Part shown: piece after piece, positions 33,929-44,075 of the stretch
Layout: every line of letters starts with the position of its first letter
How positions within the stretch are numbered: position 1 is the stretch's first letter
DNA from: Evansella tamaricis
GTDB taxonomy: Bacteria > Bacillota > Bacilli > Bacillales > Salisediminibacteriaceae
Length of the DNA stretch: 64,000 nt
Reading direction: 5' to 3'
Assembly: GCF_019042215.1 (NCBI RefSeq)
Contig: NZ_JAHQCS010000107.1
Span: 1 to 64,000 of the forward strand
Notes under the pieces: generated by a model
Told to the model about the DNA's origin: nothing
Database searches by the model: none
What the model saw: the letters and a program-made list of their open reading frames with translations, nothing else
Translations under genes and position numbers: made by a program

Positions 33929-34621
33929 ATGATTGATTCCGTTTTTGTTCTCAAAGCATTGCTTAGTTTCTTCTTCCTGTTTATATTAACGAGACTGATG
34001 GGGAAAAAGCAGTTGTCACAACTGACCTATTTCGATTACATCGTCGGCATTACAATTGGAAACTTCACTGCAAGTATTGTTGTTGAACCGGAAATTCGCC
34101 CCGTGAATGCCTTCGTGGCTGCTGCAGTATGGGGCGTTCTTCCTGTCCTTCAAAGTATATTAAGCAGGAAAAATTTATTTTTTCGCAGAGTATTTGAAAG
34201 CAGACCGACAGTGATCATTGAAAATGGAAAAGTCCGGGAAGAGGCACTTCTGAAGGAAAACATGACCATTCATAACATTATGCTTCTGTTGAGAAAGGGA
34301 GGAAATTTTAAGCTTGGGGATATTCAATTAGCTGTTCTGGAGACTACCGGGGATCTAAGTGCGATGAAGAAGAAGAGTGCAAGTAATGCAACTGTCAACG
34401 ATCTCCATTCCAAACCGGAAAAAGAACCTCGCATTTTAGTTATAGAAGGGGATATTTTAGAAGAGACATTAAACGAACTGAATCTTTCGACCAATTGGCT
34501 GATGGAAGAACTAGAAAAAAAGGGTGTAACCAATTTAAAAGAAGTTCTTATCGCCCAACTTCAGTCAGATGGTAGTCTTTATGTAGATAAATGGTCCGGT
34601 ATTATTGAGGACGTATTATAG
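33929..34621 (+). CDS. DUF421 (YetF-like) membrane protein
   Basis: 230 residues. Three N-terminal helices with FFLFILTRLMGKKQLSQLTYFDYIVGITIGN, then a soluble domain with PTVIIENGKVREEALLKENMTI and LLLRKGGNFKLGDIQLAVLETTG, the two parts of the YetF/DUF421 fold. Start ATG at 33929 follows GGAGG; the frame is open further upstream but without a site. Family function is unknown; several relatives are sporulation or envelope linked. Confidence 0.88.
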   Translation: MIDSVFVLKALLSFFFLFILTRLMGKKQLSQLTYFDYIVGITIGNFTASIVVEPEIRPVNAFVAAAVWGVLPVLQSILSRKNLFFRRVFESRPTVIIENGKVREEALLKENMTIHNIMLLLRKGGNFKLGDIQLAVLETTGDLSAMKKKSASNATVNDLHSKPEKEPRILVIEGDILEETLNELNLSTNWLMEELEKKGVTNLKEVLIAQLQSDGSLYVDKWSGIIEDVL

Positions 34622-34669
34622 CACTCTGTCCTCAGTTAAATTTTAATTGATCTAAGAACCCAAAAAAAT

Positions 34670-34707
34670 AGAGCAAGCGCATAACAAATGTATGCGACTG
34701 CTCTTTT
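34670..34707 (+). terminator. Terminator after the DUF421 gene
   Basis: AGAGCA..GCGCATA pairs with TATGCG..TGCTCT around ACAAATG, followed by TTTT. Lies 49 bases after the stop, and can also serve the convergent lipoprotein gene. Confidence 0.75.
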
Positions 34708-34758
34708 ATCGTTTCAATAGAATTTCAAAACCGATTCTCCATTTGGTGAGTAAGTATA

Positions 34759-35244
34759 TTATTCAAATTCCACACCATGTTCATCTGCTAAATGTCCAAA
34801 TTCACTAACATAGTTTCGCATTAATGCCCTTGCCTCTGCAAGCATTTGATTGGATTCCCCGATCATGTCATAACTCCCGTATTCAATTGCCGATAGTATT
34901 TTTAAAAAGGCATTATACTGAAGATTGGAACCTTCAATATATATTTCATGAATATCCCGTACTTCCCTTGTGGCTGGTGTGATTTCCTCTAACCTGTCTA
35001 TAAAATCCAAATACAAAGGAATTACTACGTCTTCTATATGGATGTAAGTTGTCCAATCATCTACAGAATTCACACCAGTAACACTCTCAAACTCATATAC
35101 AATTTGCTCTTCTAGAGTGATTAACGGCTCCAGCTCATCCATGTAAGTCAAAATATCCTCTTGAACTGGATCCTCCCCACACGCCGGCAGAACAGCTGCC
35201 AAACATAGACAGATTACCCCAAACAAAACCCTCCCTAGTTTCAT
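34759..35244 (-). CDS. Lipoprotein of unknown function
   Basis: About 161 residues. Lipoprotein signal KLGRVLFGVICLCLAAVLPAC, lipidated cysteine near residue 22, then an all-helical, acidic domain. Nothing recognisable beyond the signal. Start at 35244 follows GGGAGTAGGGGA; an in-frame start at 35286 would put 14 charged residues ahead of the signal and is unlikely. Confidence 0.75.
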   Translation of the reverse strand: MKLGRVLFGVICLCLAAVLPACGEDPVQEDILTYMDELEPLITLEEQIVYEFESVTGVNSVDDWTTYIHIEDVVIPLYLDFIDRLEEITPATREVRDIHEIYIEGSNLQYNAFLKILSAIEYGSYDMIGESNQMLAEARALMRNYVSEFGHLADEHGVEFE

Positions 35245-35462
35245 TCCCCTACTCCCTTCCCTTTTAATCCCTGTCACCTTATCCAATACGGTTTACTCAA
35301 CTCATTCTCGGACCTTTTTTCTCTGTCGGTCCAACTAATGTAAAACGTTATTGGCGATGACAACATTTATATCTATTCAGGAAGGAAGTAGTACTATGTA
35401 TGGAAACAACATCTAAGCTTGAAACAATTTTCACTTTTTTTGATTATGGGCTTCGCTCACCT

Positions 35463-35849
35463 TTATGCTTCATAAATCTCGATGGGAAGTCCGTCTGGAT
35501 CAGGGAAAAATGTAAACTTTTTTTGCGTAGAAGGGTCTATCCGGACTTCCTCGACAGGAACTCCTTCGCCTATCAAATGCTCAACCGTTTCCTCGACACT
35601 ATCCACTTCGAAAGCTAAATGACGTAGTCCTGCAGCCTCGGGAAAACTCGGTCGCTTTGGGGGATTTGGAAAGGAAAACAATTCGATTTGGTACATCCCG
35701 TTCACCGTCAAATCTAACTTATAAGATCCACGTTCTTCGCGATACACCTCATTGACCGGTTTCAACCCGAGGATACGAACATAAAAGTCTTTTGAGCGTT
35801 CGTAATCAGAACAGATTACTGCCACATGGTGAATCTTTTTTATTCTCAA
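35463..35849 (-). CDS. VOC/glyoxalase I-like metalloprotein (YaeR type)
   Basis: 128 residues, one vicinal-oxygen-chelate unit pair: KIHHVAVICSDYERSKDFY at the start, Glu in IELFSFP, His in LRHLAFEVDSVEE and Glu near the C-terminus in PDGLPIEIYE form the expected metal ligands. The pattern EVYREERGSYKLDL and PPKRPSFPEAAGLRHLAF is typical of the SMU1112c/YaeR group. Substrate unknown. TTG start after AGAGGTG. Single gene. Confidence 0.85.
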   Translation of the reverse strand: MRIKKIHHVAVICSDYERSKDFYVRILGLKPVNEVYREERGSYKLDLTVNGMYQIELFSFPNPPKRPSFPEAAGLRHLAFEVDSVEETVEHLIGEGVPVEEVRIDPSTQKKFTFFPDPDGLPIEIYEA

Positions 35850-35908
35850 AGGATGACACCTCTACTTTTCATCTAATAACTTCTCTTGGTCGAGCCTTCA
35901 GACAATCT

Positions 35909-38101
35909 CTAGTAAGGAATCTTTTGTGATAGAATAAATAATTGGTTCCTTTGCTCCTCAATAGACCTGGAATCCAACTGCTGTAATGTGTCCTCCCACG
36001 GTTCGAAGAAGTCCCTCATTTCCACGGGTAGCTCTTCTTCCATAAACTGCTCAAAGTTTTTCAAAAAAAGTTTGAGTTCCTTGCTGGCATCTTTGGAAAA
36101 CTTCGCACCACCCTCTAATAAAACGGAAACTTTCTCACATTGAATTCCCAAGCCAATCGCCCGAATGGTATATCTTTCTTGCCTTGTATGACAGATCTTT
36201 ATAGCCTCATCGTATTTAGCAATGGATGCTTTCAGGCTATTCGTTTTCCCTAAATAATACGCATGTTTCCACAGGATGATTTGATATGGATGTTCACTTA
36301 CTGCTTCCCCATTCGGAAACAAGATATCATCCATCTCATTCTTTATCCATTCTCCATACATTTTTTCTGCCAACGAAAACTCGTCACAATCCACTGCTGC
36401 TGCCATTGCCCGCGAATAATGCATTGCTCCAAAAATGATACTAATATAATGGGATCCCTTTATGGCCTGTAAGAGTTCCCCTAACTGTTGTCCATTATCA
36501 TACTCCACCTGAAATGCTTTCCCTAACCAGGCCAGTGCCCCGTGCAGATTCTTCGCTTCACACTCCAGTTGGGAACGGTACTGATACTGACGGCTCAGAT
36601 CCCCAGGACGGGAAAACTCTTGTATGGCATTATCTGAATCAATGACTGCCTGTTCCAATTGCTCTTTATTATATCGGACTTGAAAACACCTCGCTTGAAG
36701 TCTCGTCCCCAAAACTTTCCCTTTAATATTAGACTTTATATTCTCGGTGATTAAGGAAAGATCTTCCAACATACTCATGGAAAGGAGATCAAAAGACGTG
36801 TCGATAAATCGCTGAACTTGATTCATTTTCGTAATTGCACCGTTAAAATTAAACGTATTCATATGATGAACCCCTTCTAAAACAAGGAAATTCAAGACAT
36901 CATCGATCGTTTCCCATCTTCCAGCCAACTGGTCCATGGCTGACCGGCACACTCCCATTTGCTCTTCTGCTAAGATGACATTTCCACTGTGATTAGCCGT
37001 TTTCAGCAAGTTTAAGTGGGTCCTAAACAAAAACTGGTCCCCTTGGATACGATATCTGCGGAGAGACGCTGCCACTTCCTGTTTCAAAACATCGAGCATA
37101 TATCTCGCCCTGACAAAGTCTCTTTCAATGGATACAAGGGACTCTAGATTGTTTTCCACTATTAGCAACTGGGTTGGCTGTACAAAATCCGGAAGGGAGG
37201 AAAGTTTCTTTGTTATCAAGTCGAGATAGTGGTCAAAGTCGATTTCTTTCTTTTCTCCATGCCTGATTACATTCTCTTTACTCCCTGTCTCGTAAAAATG
37301 ATTCTCTGTTTTGGCTTCCAGCCATTCAAATAACGCATCACCAATTGCTCCACTTGCAAGTGACCGGCGGATAGCAGATTCGGTGGCATGTTCAAACACA
37401 GAGAAAATATTGGCTGGTTGATAATAGGATATTAGTTCTTGTCTTGTCTTATCTGTAAATTTCCTGCTGTTTTGAACAAACCAAGAGTGACAGATAACAT
37501 CTGCTATCATAAGCCGTGGATTCGTTTTAGCGGAGTCAAGTTTAAATGACCAATTCCACGATTCGGTATTGGAGAGATTTCTCCGCGCCATTCCAATCGC
37601 TATTTTTTCTTCTAACCGTTGCTTATAGTCTTGATCCTTCAGGAGGATGGTAATCTTTCGTTCCTCTTTCCCATCCACCTTAATTCGATTGGCAGCGAGG
37701 ATAGCAAGCTCCACTTCATCAAACTCTGCTGCCAATGCTTGGAGCAGTTGAATAATTCCCTCCGCAAGAATATTTAAATAGGTCATGTCACTGCTGACAA
37801 TATCTACCCTCTCAGGATTTTCAAAAACGATGGGCTCTGCCCCGTATTGTTGAATTTCTTTAATGAGCTTTACAGCCATTTCACCATATTTTTCCCCGTG
37901 AATTTCCGCTCCGTGTATGTACCTTTCATTAATATTGTAAGTTTGTCTCGCTTGCTCCACTAACAAAGAAGGCCATGTATCGTTTATGGTTGCTTGTTTA
38001 ACCAATATTCCCCCAACCATAGATGGTGTTCCCTTTTTTTCACTTTCCTTTATAAAATCACCACTTTCGTCTAACCATAACTCAAATTTACCTGATGTCA
38101 T
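35909..38101 (-). CDS. DUF3800 domain fused to a large helical repeat region
   Basis: 730 residues. The N-terminus FELWLDESGDF....MVGGILV with HGAEIHGE around residue 70 and LMIADVICHSWF near 210 is the DUF3800 fold, which has the conserved acidic DESG start. Residues about 290-730 are all helical with TPR-like spacing (e.g. ALAWLGKAFQVEYDNGQ, SLKASIAKYDEAIKICHTR). DUF3800 proteins are usually ~250 residues; this tripled size is notable. Domain function is not established, though it often appears near mobile or defence genes. Start at 38101 follows GGGGGA. Stands alone. Confidence 0.7.
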   Translation of the reverse strand: MTSGKFELWLDESGDFIKESEKKGTPSMVGGILVKQATINDTWPSLLVEQARQTYNINERYIHGAEIHGEKYGEMAVKLIKEIQQYGAEPIVFENPERVDIVSSDMTYLNILAEGIIQLLQALAAEFDEVELAILAANRIKVDGKEERKITILLKDQDYKQRLEEKIAIGMARRNLSNTESWNWSFKLDSAKTNPRLMIADVICHSWFVQNSRKFTDKTRQELISYYQPANIFSVFEHATESAIRRSLASGAIGDALFEWLEAKTENHFYETGSKENVIRHGEKKEIDFDHYLDLITKKLSSLPDFVQPTQLLIVENNLESLVSIERDFVRARYMLDVLKQEVAASLRRYRIQGDQFLFRTHLNLLKTANHSGNVILAEEQMGVCRSAMDQLAGRWETIDDVLNFLVLEGVHHMNTFNFNGAITKMNQVQRFIDTSFDLLSMSMLEDLSLITENIKSNIKGKVLGTRLQARCFQVRYNKEQLEQAVIDSDNAIQEFSRPGDLSRQYQYRSQLECEAKNLHGALAWLGKAFQVEYDNGQQLGELLQAIKGSHYISIIFGAMHYSRAMAAAVDCDEFSLAEKMYGEWIKNEMDDILFPNGEAVSEHPYQIILWKHAYYLGKTNSLKASIAKYDEAIKICHTRQERYTIRAIGLGIQCEKVSVLLEGGAKFSKDASKELKLFLKNFEQFMEEELPVEMRDFFEPWEDTLQQLDSRSIEEQRNQLFILSQKIPY

Positions 38102-38320
38102 GAATTCATCCCCCTGCATGCCATGAAATTATAGTATCCAACATCCACTCATAGATGGATGGCTTTGATTTTTTTCAAATAAGCAAATGTCAGAATAATA
38201 CTCATTTCGACAACGACTGTGGGATATCCTTTCGGAAACAAATGGAATCCTTTTCCGCTTTCGCGGCGGCAAGTAAAGCCAGTAACTTGGCGCCAATAGT
38301 AAAACTTTTTTATCGATACA

Positions 38321-38358
38321 AAAATCCCCTTCCCAAATTTAATTGGGAAAGGGATTTT
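38321..38358 (-). terminator. Terminator of galU
   Basis: AATCCCCTTCCCAA pairs with TTGGGAAAGGGATT around ATTTAA; on the minus strand TTTTTG follows. It lies 67 bases after the galU stop. Confidence 0.75.
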
Positions 38359-38424
38359 ATGGCGGATTGCCGGAATTTTCATCTCGCAAATCCGAAAGTT
38401 AACTTAATTAATTTAGTTATTTGT

Positions 38425-39312
38425 TTATTTGTTTGTTAAAAACTTTTTAGAAACTTCATCTAAATATTCCATCACATCGTATTTTAAATCTTCCCGTTGG
38501 AGTGCAAAGTCAACAGTCGCCTTCACAAAGCCTAATTTATCCCCAACATCGTATCGTTCCCCTGCGAATTCATATGCCAGAACGATTTGCTCCTCGTTTA
38601 ACTTTTTGATAGCATCGGTCAATTGAATTTCATTTCCCGCTCCCGGTGGCAGTTCGTCAAGAATACGGAAGATTTCTGGCCGTAAAACATAGCGGCCCAT
38701 AATCGCATAATTTGATGGGGCCTCTTCCATTTTTGGCTTTTCCACTAAATCCTGAACGTGAATAACTCCAGGTTCAATCTCGGTAGTTTTTGGAGCAACA
38801 ATTCCGTATTTAGATACATCCTCATCCGCTACAGGCTGCACCCCAACTACAGAAGAATTATATCTTTCAAACACATCAATTAACTGCTTTAAACATGGTT
38901 TTTCAGACTGAACGATATCGTCACCCAACAATACTGCGAACGGTTCATCACCAACAAAGTGACTAGCACAGGCAATGGCGTGTCCTAACCCTTTCGCTTC
39001 CTTCTGACGAATATAGTGAATATTGGCCATATTGGAAATAGCCTGAACCTCTTTTAATAATGCCATTTTTTGTTTCTTTAACAATGTTTCTTCCAACTCA
39101 TACGATTTATCAAAGTGATCCTCTATCGCCCTTTTACTTCGGCCACTAATAATAATAATATCTTCAATCCCAGACGCGATGGCCTCTTCCACAATGTATT
39201 GAATCGTCGGCTTGTCCACGATAGGGAGCATTTCCTTTGGCTGTGCTTTTGTTGCAGGTAAAAACCTAGTGCCGAGACCAGCAGCGGGAATTATCGCTTT
39301 ACGTACCTTCAT
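38425..39312 (-). CDS. galU: UTP--glucose-1-phosphate uridylyltransferase
   Basis: Makes UDP-glucose from UTP and glucose-1-phosphate for wall polymers and glycolipids. 295 residues, full length. [26 protein letters not shown] nucleotide-binding start, [30 protein letters not shown] with the metal aspartate, and [19 protein letters not shown] are diagnostic. Start at 39312 (MKVRKAI). Single gene upstream of a terminator. It could also draw on glucose-1-phosphate pools, but beta-glucose-1-phosphate from GH65 enzymes is the wrong anomer. Confidence 0.95.
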   Translation of the reverse strand: MKVRKAIIPAAGLGTRFLPATKAQPKEMLPIVDKPTIQYIVEEAIASGIEDIIIISGRSKRAIEDHFDKSYELEETLLKKQKMALLKEVQAISNMANIHYIRQKEAKGLGHAIACASHFVGDEPFAVLLGDDIVQSEKPCLKQLIDVFERYNSSVVGVQPVADEDVSKYGIVAPKTTEIEPGVIHVQDLVEKPKMEEAPSNYAIMGRYVLRPEIFRILDELPPGAGNEIQLTDAIKKLNEEQIVLAYEFAGERYDVGDKLGFVKATVDFALQREDLKYDVMEYLDEVSKKFLTNK

Positions 39313-39423
39313 TACTATCACTCCTGTATTTAAACTAACGTCATTATACCATATTAGAAAAGGAAGAATTAGTAACTTGAATAATTTTACAATCATTACA
39401 AAAATAAAATATTTGGTTCGGGA

Positions 39424-39463
39424 GGTGCCTGTCACTTGTCGAATTCGACAAGTGACAGGCACC
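39424..39463. repeat. 40-base perfect palindrome (GGTGCCTGTCACTTGTCG arm)
   Basis: Arms of 20 bases meet at GAATTC with no loop. Relatives: 21683-21720 (one or two changes), 17322-17362 (outer arm only) and a half copy at 48890-48908. Lies five bases after the stop of the CehA/McbA-like gene, so it can terminate it. Confidence 0.75.
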
Positions 39464-39467
39464 TTAC

Positions 39468-41222
39468 CTATTCTCCCACTAGGTAGAATGGGTTTGCGAT
39501 GATTGTTCTTCCGTCATTGTTTTCAATATCAAAGCGCCACCATGTTCCAAGGGGGCCTTCCTTCGCCTCACCACGGTCTGCCAACCAGGTAAAGTGGAAT
39601 TGGTCTGAGGTGATTTCCACTTCTTGGACACTGACTCCATTCTGGATGAGGTGCAATGTTTGTCCGGAACCGTTAGCTATCTTCACAGTCGCTTCTACTT
39701 GATTAGAAAGAAACGTGTCACCGAATGTTCCCATTGCAGCAACTTCCGTTTTCCCCGTGCCGGTCTCGATCCGGTCTCCTGTCACTTCTAGTTCAACGGT
39801 GGGGCTTTCGTGAACGCCTAATGTCCGGATATATGCTTTGCCGTCTTTAATACCACGGGTCACGGCGGCTCTAGAGAGTTCGGTGGCATATACTGCAACA
39901 GCAGGTTCGCCGTGGGGAGCGTATCCTCCATAAGGGCTGCTTCCGCGACCGGACAGTTTATCGTCGGAGCCACCAACGGCGGTGATCCGATAGCCTTGGT
40001 TTAATAGTTCTTCCCACATCTCGATGGCACTGGTCACAAATGGGTTTCCAAGGCTCAGGTGGTCTGATGGATGAAAGATCGCTGGTCCGGTTACTACTTC
40101 GATCGTATCCACTTGTGCCCAATCAATATCATCTTCTAGGGTAAAGCCGCATCCACGGCAAAAATTGTTAAATACACTTCCTGCGAAGGTGGTTGGATGA
40201 TTTACTTGAAACAGGACATCCCTTGCCTTAGTTTCTCGCTGAATGTCTCCAAGGGTAACATTGTTAAATCCATGACGGTATTCGATATAGTCCCACGTTT
40301 CTCCGAGGGCGTTGGCATGTCCGTAATAGGTGATGATTTCTCGCCCTGGCCAAATGAGAAGATCCGGGTTTGCCTGTTGTACTGGCCCCAGTTCTCCCCA
40401 ATGGGAGGAGGACACGTAGTCTGTCATGAACAAAATATCAAGGCCCTGTTCTCTGGCAAATTCCACAAAACCTTCATACTCTAGAGCATCGGGATGGCTG
40501 TGATAGCTATGCATATGGAAGTCCCCGTGATACCAGCCTGGTTCAGAATTGGCTATATGTGTCGGATCAACGGCTTCTGCTTGGAACGGCTCCCCCACTT
40601 CAGGATTAGAGCAGGTGATGGACAGTTCCCACCAGCCGCCAGTTGGGGCAACGGCAGCATATCCCAGTTCCACATGCCATGTTCCAGGCTCAATGACGCC
40701 AGGAAGATATCCCCGTTCTGCTTCGTCCTGTTGTACAAAAACAGTACGCATCCGTGAACCTGACCATCCCCGAAATCCCTCTGATGTGTCGTATCCGTTT
40801 TGATCCCATAATCCTAAATCAACAGTGGTATTCGTAAACGGTGTACCTGGAATAAATCCTTCATTACCATAATCATACGTCACTTCGATTCGGGTGGTTT
40901 CGGGGGCAACTTCAAACGGGAGCACTTCGTACGTTTTCTCCACGTCTTTACTTAACGTGCCATGATATTCAATCGTATCTCCACCTGGAGTGCAAAGGAG
41001 GCTGGCTTCCGGTTGATATGTCGTTGCTGTGGGAGATATCAGGGCGTAACCAATGATTCCGATTAGGGCTAAAACGATGAAGTAATTTCGTAGGACGCCC
41101 CATCTTCCCTTCTTATATGGGTGTTTTCCCATTGATTTCGACACTGGACTGTAAGCGGGAAATGCGTTTCGTTTTCGGGGCATTATTTTGCCTAGCAATT
41201 GGTCACTTCTGAATCTAGTCAC
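39468..41222 (-). CDS. CehA/McbA-like metallohydrolase, membrane anchored
   Basis: 584 residues. One membrane helix near the N-terminus (about 47-62, [16 protein letters not shown]) with a basic cytoplasmic tail; the rest is outside. A beta-rich region (70-210) precedes a PHP-type hydrolase domain starting [13 protein letters not shown] (about 233-245), followed by [25 protein letters not shown] and [12 protein letters not shown], whose His/Asp residues fit a multi-metal phosphoesterase-like site. A C-terminal beta domain follows. Substrate unknown. GTG start eight bases after AGGAGG. Ends next to the 40-base palindrome. Confidence 0.8.
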   Translation of the reverse strand: MTRFRSDQLLGKIMPRKRNAFPAYSPVSKSMGKHPYKKGRWGVLRNYFIVLALIGIIGYALISPTATTYQPEASLLCTPGGDTIEYHGTLSKDVEKTYEVLPFEVAPETTRIEVTYDYGNEGFIPGTPFTNTTVDLGLWDQNGYDTSEGFRGWSGSRMRTVFVQQDEAERGYLPGVIEPGTWHVELGYAAVAPTGGWWELSITCSNPEVGEPFQAEAVDPTHIANSEPGWYHGDFHMHSYHSHPDALEYEGFVEFAREQGLDILFMTDYVSSSHWGELGPVQQANPDLLIWPGREIITYYGHANALGETWDYIEYRHGFNNVTLGDIQRETKARDVLFQVNHPTTFAGSVFNNFCRGCGFTLEDDIDWAQVDTIEVVTGPAIFHPSDHLSLGNPFVTSAIEMWEELLNQGYRITAVGGSDDKLSGRGSSPYGGYAPHGEPAVAVYATELSRAAVTRGIKDGKAYIRTLGVHESPTVELEVTGDRIETGTGKTEVAAMGTFGDTFLSNQVEATVKIANGSGQTLHLIQNGVSVQEVEITSDQFHFTWLADRGEAKEGPLGTWWRFDIENNDGRTIIANPFYLVGE

Positions 41223-41668
41223 AGGTGGAACCTCCTAAATCATTTCGTCTTGAAAAAATTAGTGCTGCATTTGGGAATTGGTATGAATCATTTCCTAACA
41301 TTTAGTTCCATTTTAAACTATTATTCTACAAACTTCTTCCCTATCCTCTAAAAATAATGATGGATAATAGTGGTGTGTTAGATGCAGTTACAAAGTTTTA
41401 GAAACTATCAGCGGTAAAGGTGGTGGTATTTCTTTTCAGATAATCAAGATAATCGCATTTGTGTTTAATCAATCCATTACTGAACTCTCTCCTACTTCTC
41501 CTATTCTGTACCGCTTTAGAGTCGTTCTTTTTGGTGAAACGACCTGTGGCATATGTTACCATGGAAGGAGGGCTAATGGCCTTATTTTGAAAAACAATGT
41601 TTTTGGCAGTGGGTAACATTATATTGTTTTTCATCCATAAATACCAAAAGAAACGGGGAGAGAATAAT
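41223..41668. other. Gene-free gap
   Basis: 446 bases between divergent genes. A minus-strand frame (41398-41634) has basic, plausible-looking residues but no ribosome site and is not called. Promoters for both flanking genes should lie here; no convincing boxes were found. Confidence 0.3.
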
Positions 41669-41812
41669 ATGTCTAGAAAATCTACAGTGATGAAACGATG
41701 TCAAAAATGCGGTCAAGAGAAAAGTCTGTCTGATTTCCATAGAAATCGAACCAAATCCGATGGTCATAATGGAATTTGTTCTTCCTGCCAAGCAGAAGTG
41801 AACCGAAAATAG
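41669..41812 (+). CDS. Small zinc-ribbon-like protein
   Basis: 47 residues. CQKCG and CSSCQ are spaced to make one four-cysteine zinc site, with EKSLSDFHRNRTKSDGHNG between them, the layout seen in HNH-nuclease-associated and phage-type zinc ribbons. ATG follows GGGGAGAG. Too short for an HNH nuclease itself. Function unknown. Confidence 0.65.
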   Translation: MSRKSTVMKRCQKCGQEKSLSDFHRNRTKSDGHNGICSSCQAEVNRK

Positions 41813-41912
41813 TTTAGTCTAAAAGTTGGAGCTTAGGAGTTTAATAGATTGGGAAATAGATAAATTTACAAGTAGGAATTTTTCATAATTAGTTATTTAA
41901 AGGAGTGGGTCG

Positions 41913-42233
41913 ATGGGTTTTTGGGGAGGGGTTTTTAAAGCCGTAGCGAAAGGTAGAGATCAAATAATAGAAAGAGGGCGAGAGCAACAGTCTCGGATAA
42001 ACCGCTATTCATTGGAAGCCGAATCTATGGATAATCAGTCCCTCATTGCAATTGCAAAAGGGGAGACAAGTGCTAGCCCCGAAAAAAAAGCTGCCTGTAC
42101 GATGGAACTAAAACGGAGAAAAGATCAAATGGTTCAAGAGAAAGAAAGGAAAGCGGCAGAGAAAGAAGAATTTTTCCAAAAGTTAGATAAAGCACAGGAA
42201 GAACTGGAAGAATATAAAAACAGAAAAAAATAA
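41913..42233 (+). CDS. Unknown coiled-coil protein
   Basis: 106 residues. Gly/Trp start (GFWGGVFKAV), then a charged helix, and from about residue 70 a Lys/Glu-rich coiled coil to the end. ATG follows AAAGGAGTGG, a strong site. No family recognised; an adapter or structural role is only a guess. Followed by a terminator hairpin. Confidence 0.7.
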   Translation: MGFWGGVFKAVAKGRDQIIERGREQQSRINRYSLEAESMDNQSLIAIAKGETSASPEKKAACTMELKRRKDQMVQEKERKAAEKEEFFQKLDKAQEELEEYKNRKK

Positions 42234-42250
42234 TGAGACTTGGACTTATA

Positions 42251-42298
42251 GAGGTTATCTCCTTAGTAATTAACTGAGTTACTAAGGAAGGTAACCTC
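42251..42298 (+). terminator. Long hairpin after the coiled-coil gene
   Basis: GAGGTTATCTCCTTAGTAA pairs with TTACTAAGGAAGGTAACCTC with small bulges; a weak T-run follows. 18 bases after the stop. Confidence 0.65.
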
Positions 42299-42537
42299 AT
42301 TTGATTTACATTCATTTGCCATTTAAGCTATAACTAAGGACTAATTTTTCCAACTTAACTTCTTTGTTTGATTTCAGTTGCATATCCCATTTTTAGATAG
42401 TGTATGATGATGAATATTATTCCCCAGGAAATGACATGATTTTTCCCCAAAACCAAAAGATCATAAAACAAAAAAATGGTACAATGTCCATAATACTATT
42501 TTAAAATCTTGAACGTCGTAGGAGGAGCTCTTGTCAA

Positions 42538-42714
42538 ATGAAGTTTTTGATTCGCACCCTAGTCCCCATCGCTACGGGATTTACCCTATATCTTATTTAT
42601 CCTTCTTGGCCCCTTTCTATTCTTACCAGTTTAATCGTTGGCGTAGTTATGTATGTTTACGTGAAAATGAAAGACCATCGTGCCATTATGGAAGACGAAA
42701 TAAACGAAAAGTGA
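42538..42714 (+). CDS. 58-residue membrane protein
   Basis: ATG at 42538 ten bases after GGAGGAG. Translation gives two hydrophobic segments (LVPIATGFTLYLIYPSWP and LSILTSLIVGVVMYVYV) and a charged end (KMKDHRAIMEDEINEK), a typical small two-helix membrane protein. The overlapping frame from TTG at 42531 gives an unconvincing product. No family recognised. Confidence 0.6.
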   Translation: MKFLIRTLVPIATGFTLYLIYPSWPLSILTSLIVGVVMYVYVKMKDHRAIMEDEINEK

Positions 42715-42785
42715 TGAAAATAACGCAATGATAGGAAAGGTGGCTGCAATCACCTATGGATCCCATTCCATGCTGGGAAAGAAAA

Positions 42786-44075
42786 TTACTGGTTTCCTAG
42801 AATCTCAGTTATTTGCTCTAACGCCTTTTTCATGAACTCTTCTCCTGAAATGTCCCCATTTCCTCCACCTTGAATTTGTGTTTCCTTTCCCCCACCTTTT
42901 CCATTAATAAGGGATAGGAGTTTTGGTGCCAACTTCTTTAAATTCAACTCTGTTTTTTTATCACGTGTACAAAAGAATTGAATCTGCTTATCTTCTGTCT
43001 CGTTTACCAAGAGTATCACCATTCGGTCTCCACGTTGCAGCATTATTTTAGCCATTTTCTGCAGTTCTTTGATTGGTCGATTGTGAAAAGTATGGTTGAT
43101 GACTTGAAACGGCAATTCTATTAATTTCGTATTCGTTTCCAGTGACGTAATAGAAGTCGCTTCTTTTGGATTAACATTGTAGTTTGTTTTATTCATTAAA
43201 AGTTCCCTTGCTTCATACTCCAATAAAGACTCTACTTTTTCTTCTATATTCTTAATCAATTCCTTCTCTTTCCCCAACAGCCGTTCCACCGAAATATGTA
43301 ATTCCTCTTCAGGCGTATTGAGAAGATCCGTCAAACGTTGCAATACCTGATGTTTACGTCCCAATACTTTTCGAACCCTGTCTCCACATACAAATTGAAT
43401 TCGAATATTTCCCCTCATCCGTTCCCAACTAAGGACCTTTATTGTACTCACTTCCCCTGTGGAGTTAGGATGCGTTCCGCCGCAACCATTATAATCAAAC
43501 TGGGGTATTATCACGAGACGGATGTTATCTGAGACTTTTGGTTTTTTCCTTAATGGGTAATTTGACAATTCATCGGCACTTACCCAAGTGGTCTCTATGG
43601 GACGGTTCTCCAAAATGATCTTGTTAGCCAACTCTTCCCCCTTTAATAGGTCTTCTTCCAATAAGGCATCCACTTTCAAGTCAATGGTTGAGATCTCTTC
43701 CCCTAAATGGAAACCAACAGTATCCACATCCCATAATTCAACAAATGCAGCAGAAAGAATATGTTGTCCAGTGTGTTGCTGCATATGGTCAAAACGACGT
43801 GTCCAATCAACCTGACAAGTAACCTCCTTGTTTTCCTCCATTTCAAGGGGTGATTCAATATAATGACGAATTTCGTCATTCACATTTTCCACTCCAGTAA
43901 CAAGCCTATTCTGGATAGTACCTCGGTCAGAAGGTTGACCTCCACCGGTTGGATAAAATGCGGTATCTTTTAGTACAACATATCTCCGGTTAGTTTCCAG
44001 TTCCTGATCCTGTTTTAAAACGGTCGTGATAAAGTTCTTTATGTAGGGGTCCTTATAATATAGTCTACTCGTCAT
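42786..44075 (-). CDS. Alanyl-tRNA editing protein, long AlaX type
   Basis: Hydrolyses mischarged Ser- or Gly-tRNA(Ala). 429 residues. N-terminal AlaRS-like second additional domain with TAFYPTGGGQPSDRG, zinc ligands HTGQH (101-105) and CGGTH (198-202), then a coiled region and a C-terminal DHHA1 domain ending in NGKGGGKETQIQGGG. The aminoacylation domain of AlaRS is absent, so this is a free-standing trans-editing factor. Single gene. Confidence 0.9.
   Translation of the reverse strand: MTSRLYYKDPYIKNFITTVLKQDQELETNRRYVVLKDTAFYPTGGGQPSDRGTIQNRLVTGVENVNDEIRHYIESPLEMEENKEVTCQVDWTRRFDHMQQHTGQHILSAAFVELWDVDTVGFHLGEEISTIDLKVDALLEEDLLKGEELANKIILENRPIETTWVSADELSNYPLRKKPKVSDNIRLVIIPQFDYNGCGGTHPNSTGEVSTIKVLSWERMRGNIRIQFVCGDRVRKVLGRKHQVLQRLTDLLNTPEEELHISVERLLGKEKELIKNIEEKVESLLEYEARELLMNKTNYNVNPKEATSITSLETNTKLIELPFQVINHTFHNRPIKELQKMAKIMLQRGDRMVILLVNETEDKQIQFFCTRDKKTELNLKKLAPKLLSLINGKGGGKETQIQGGGNGDISGEEFMKKALEQITEILGNQ

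Noticed and set aside
41398-41634. Minus-strand frame with basic residues (RRSRREF..)
   Set aside because: No ribosome site before any start; AT-rich and unlike neighbouring codon use; kept only as intergenic DNA.
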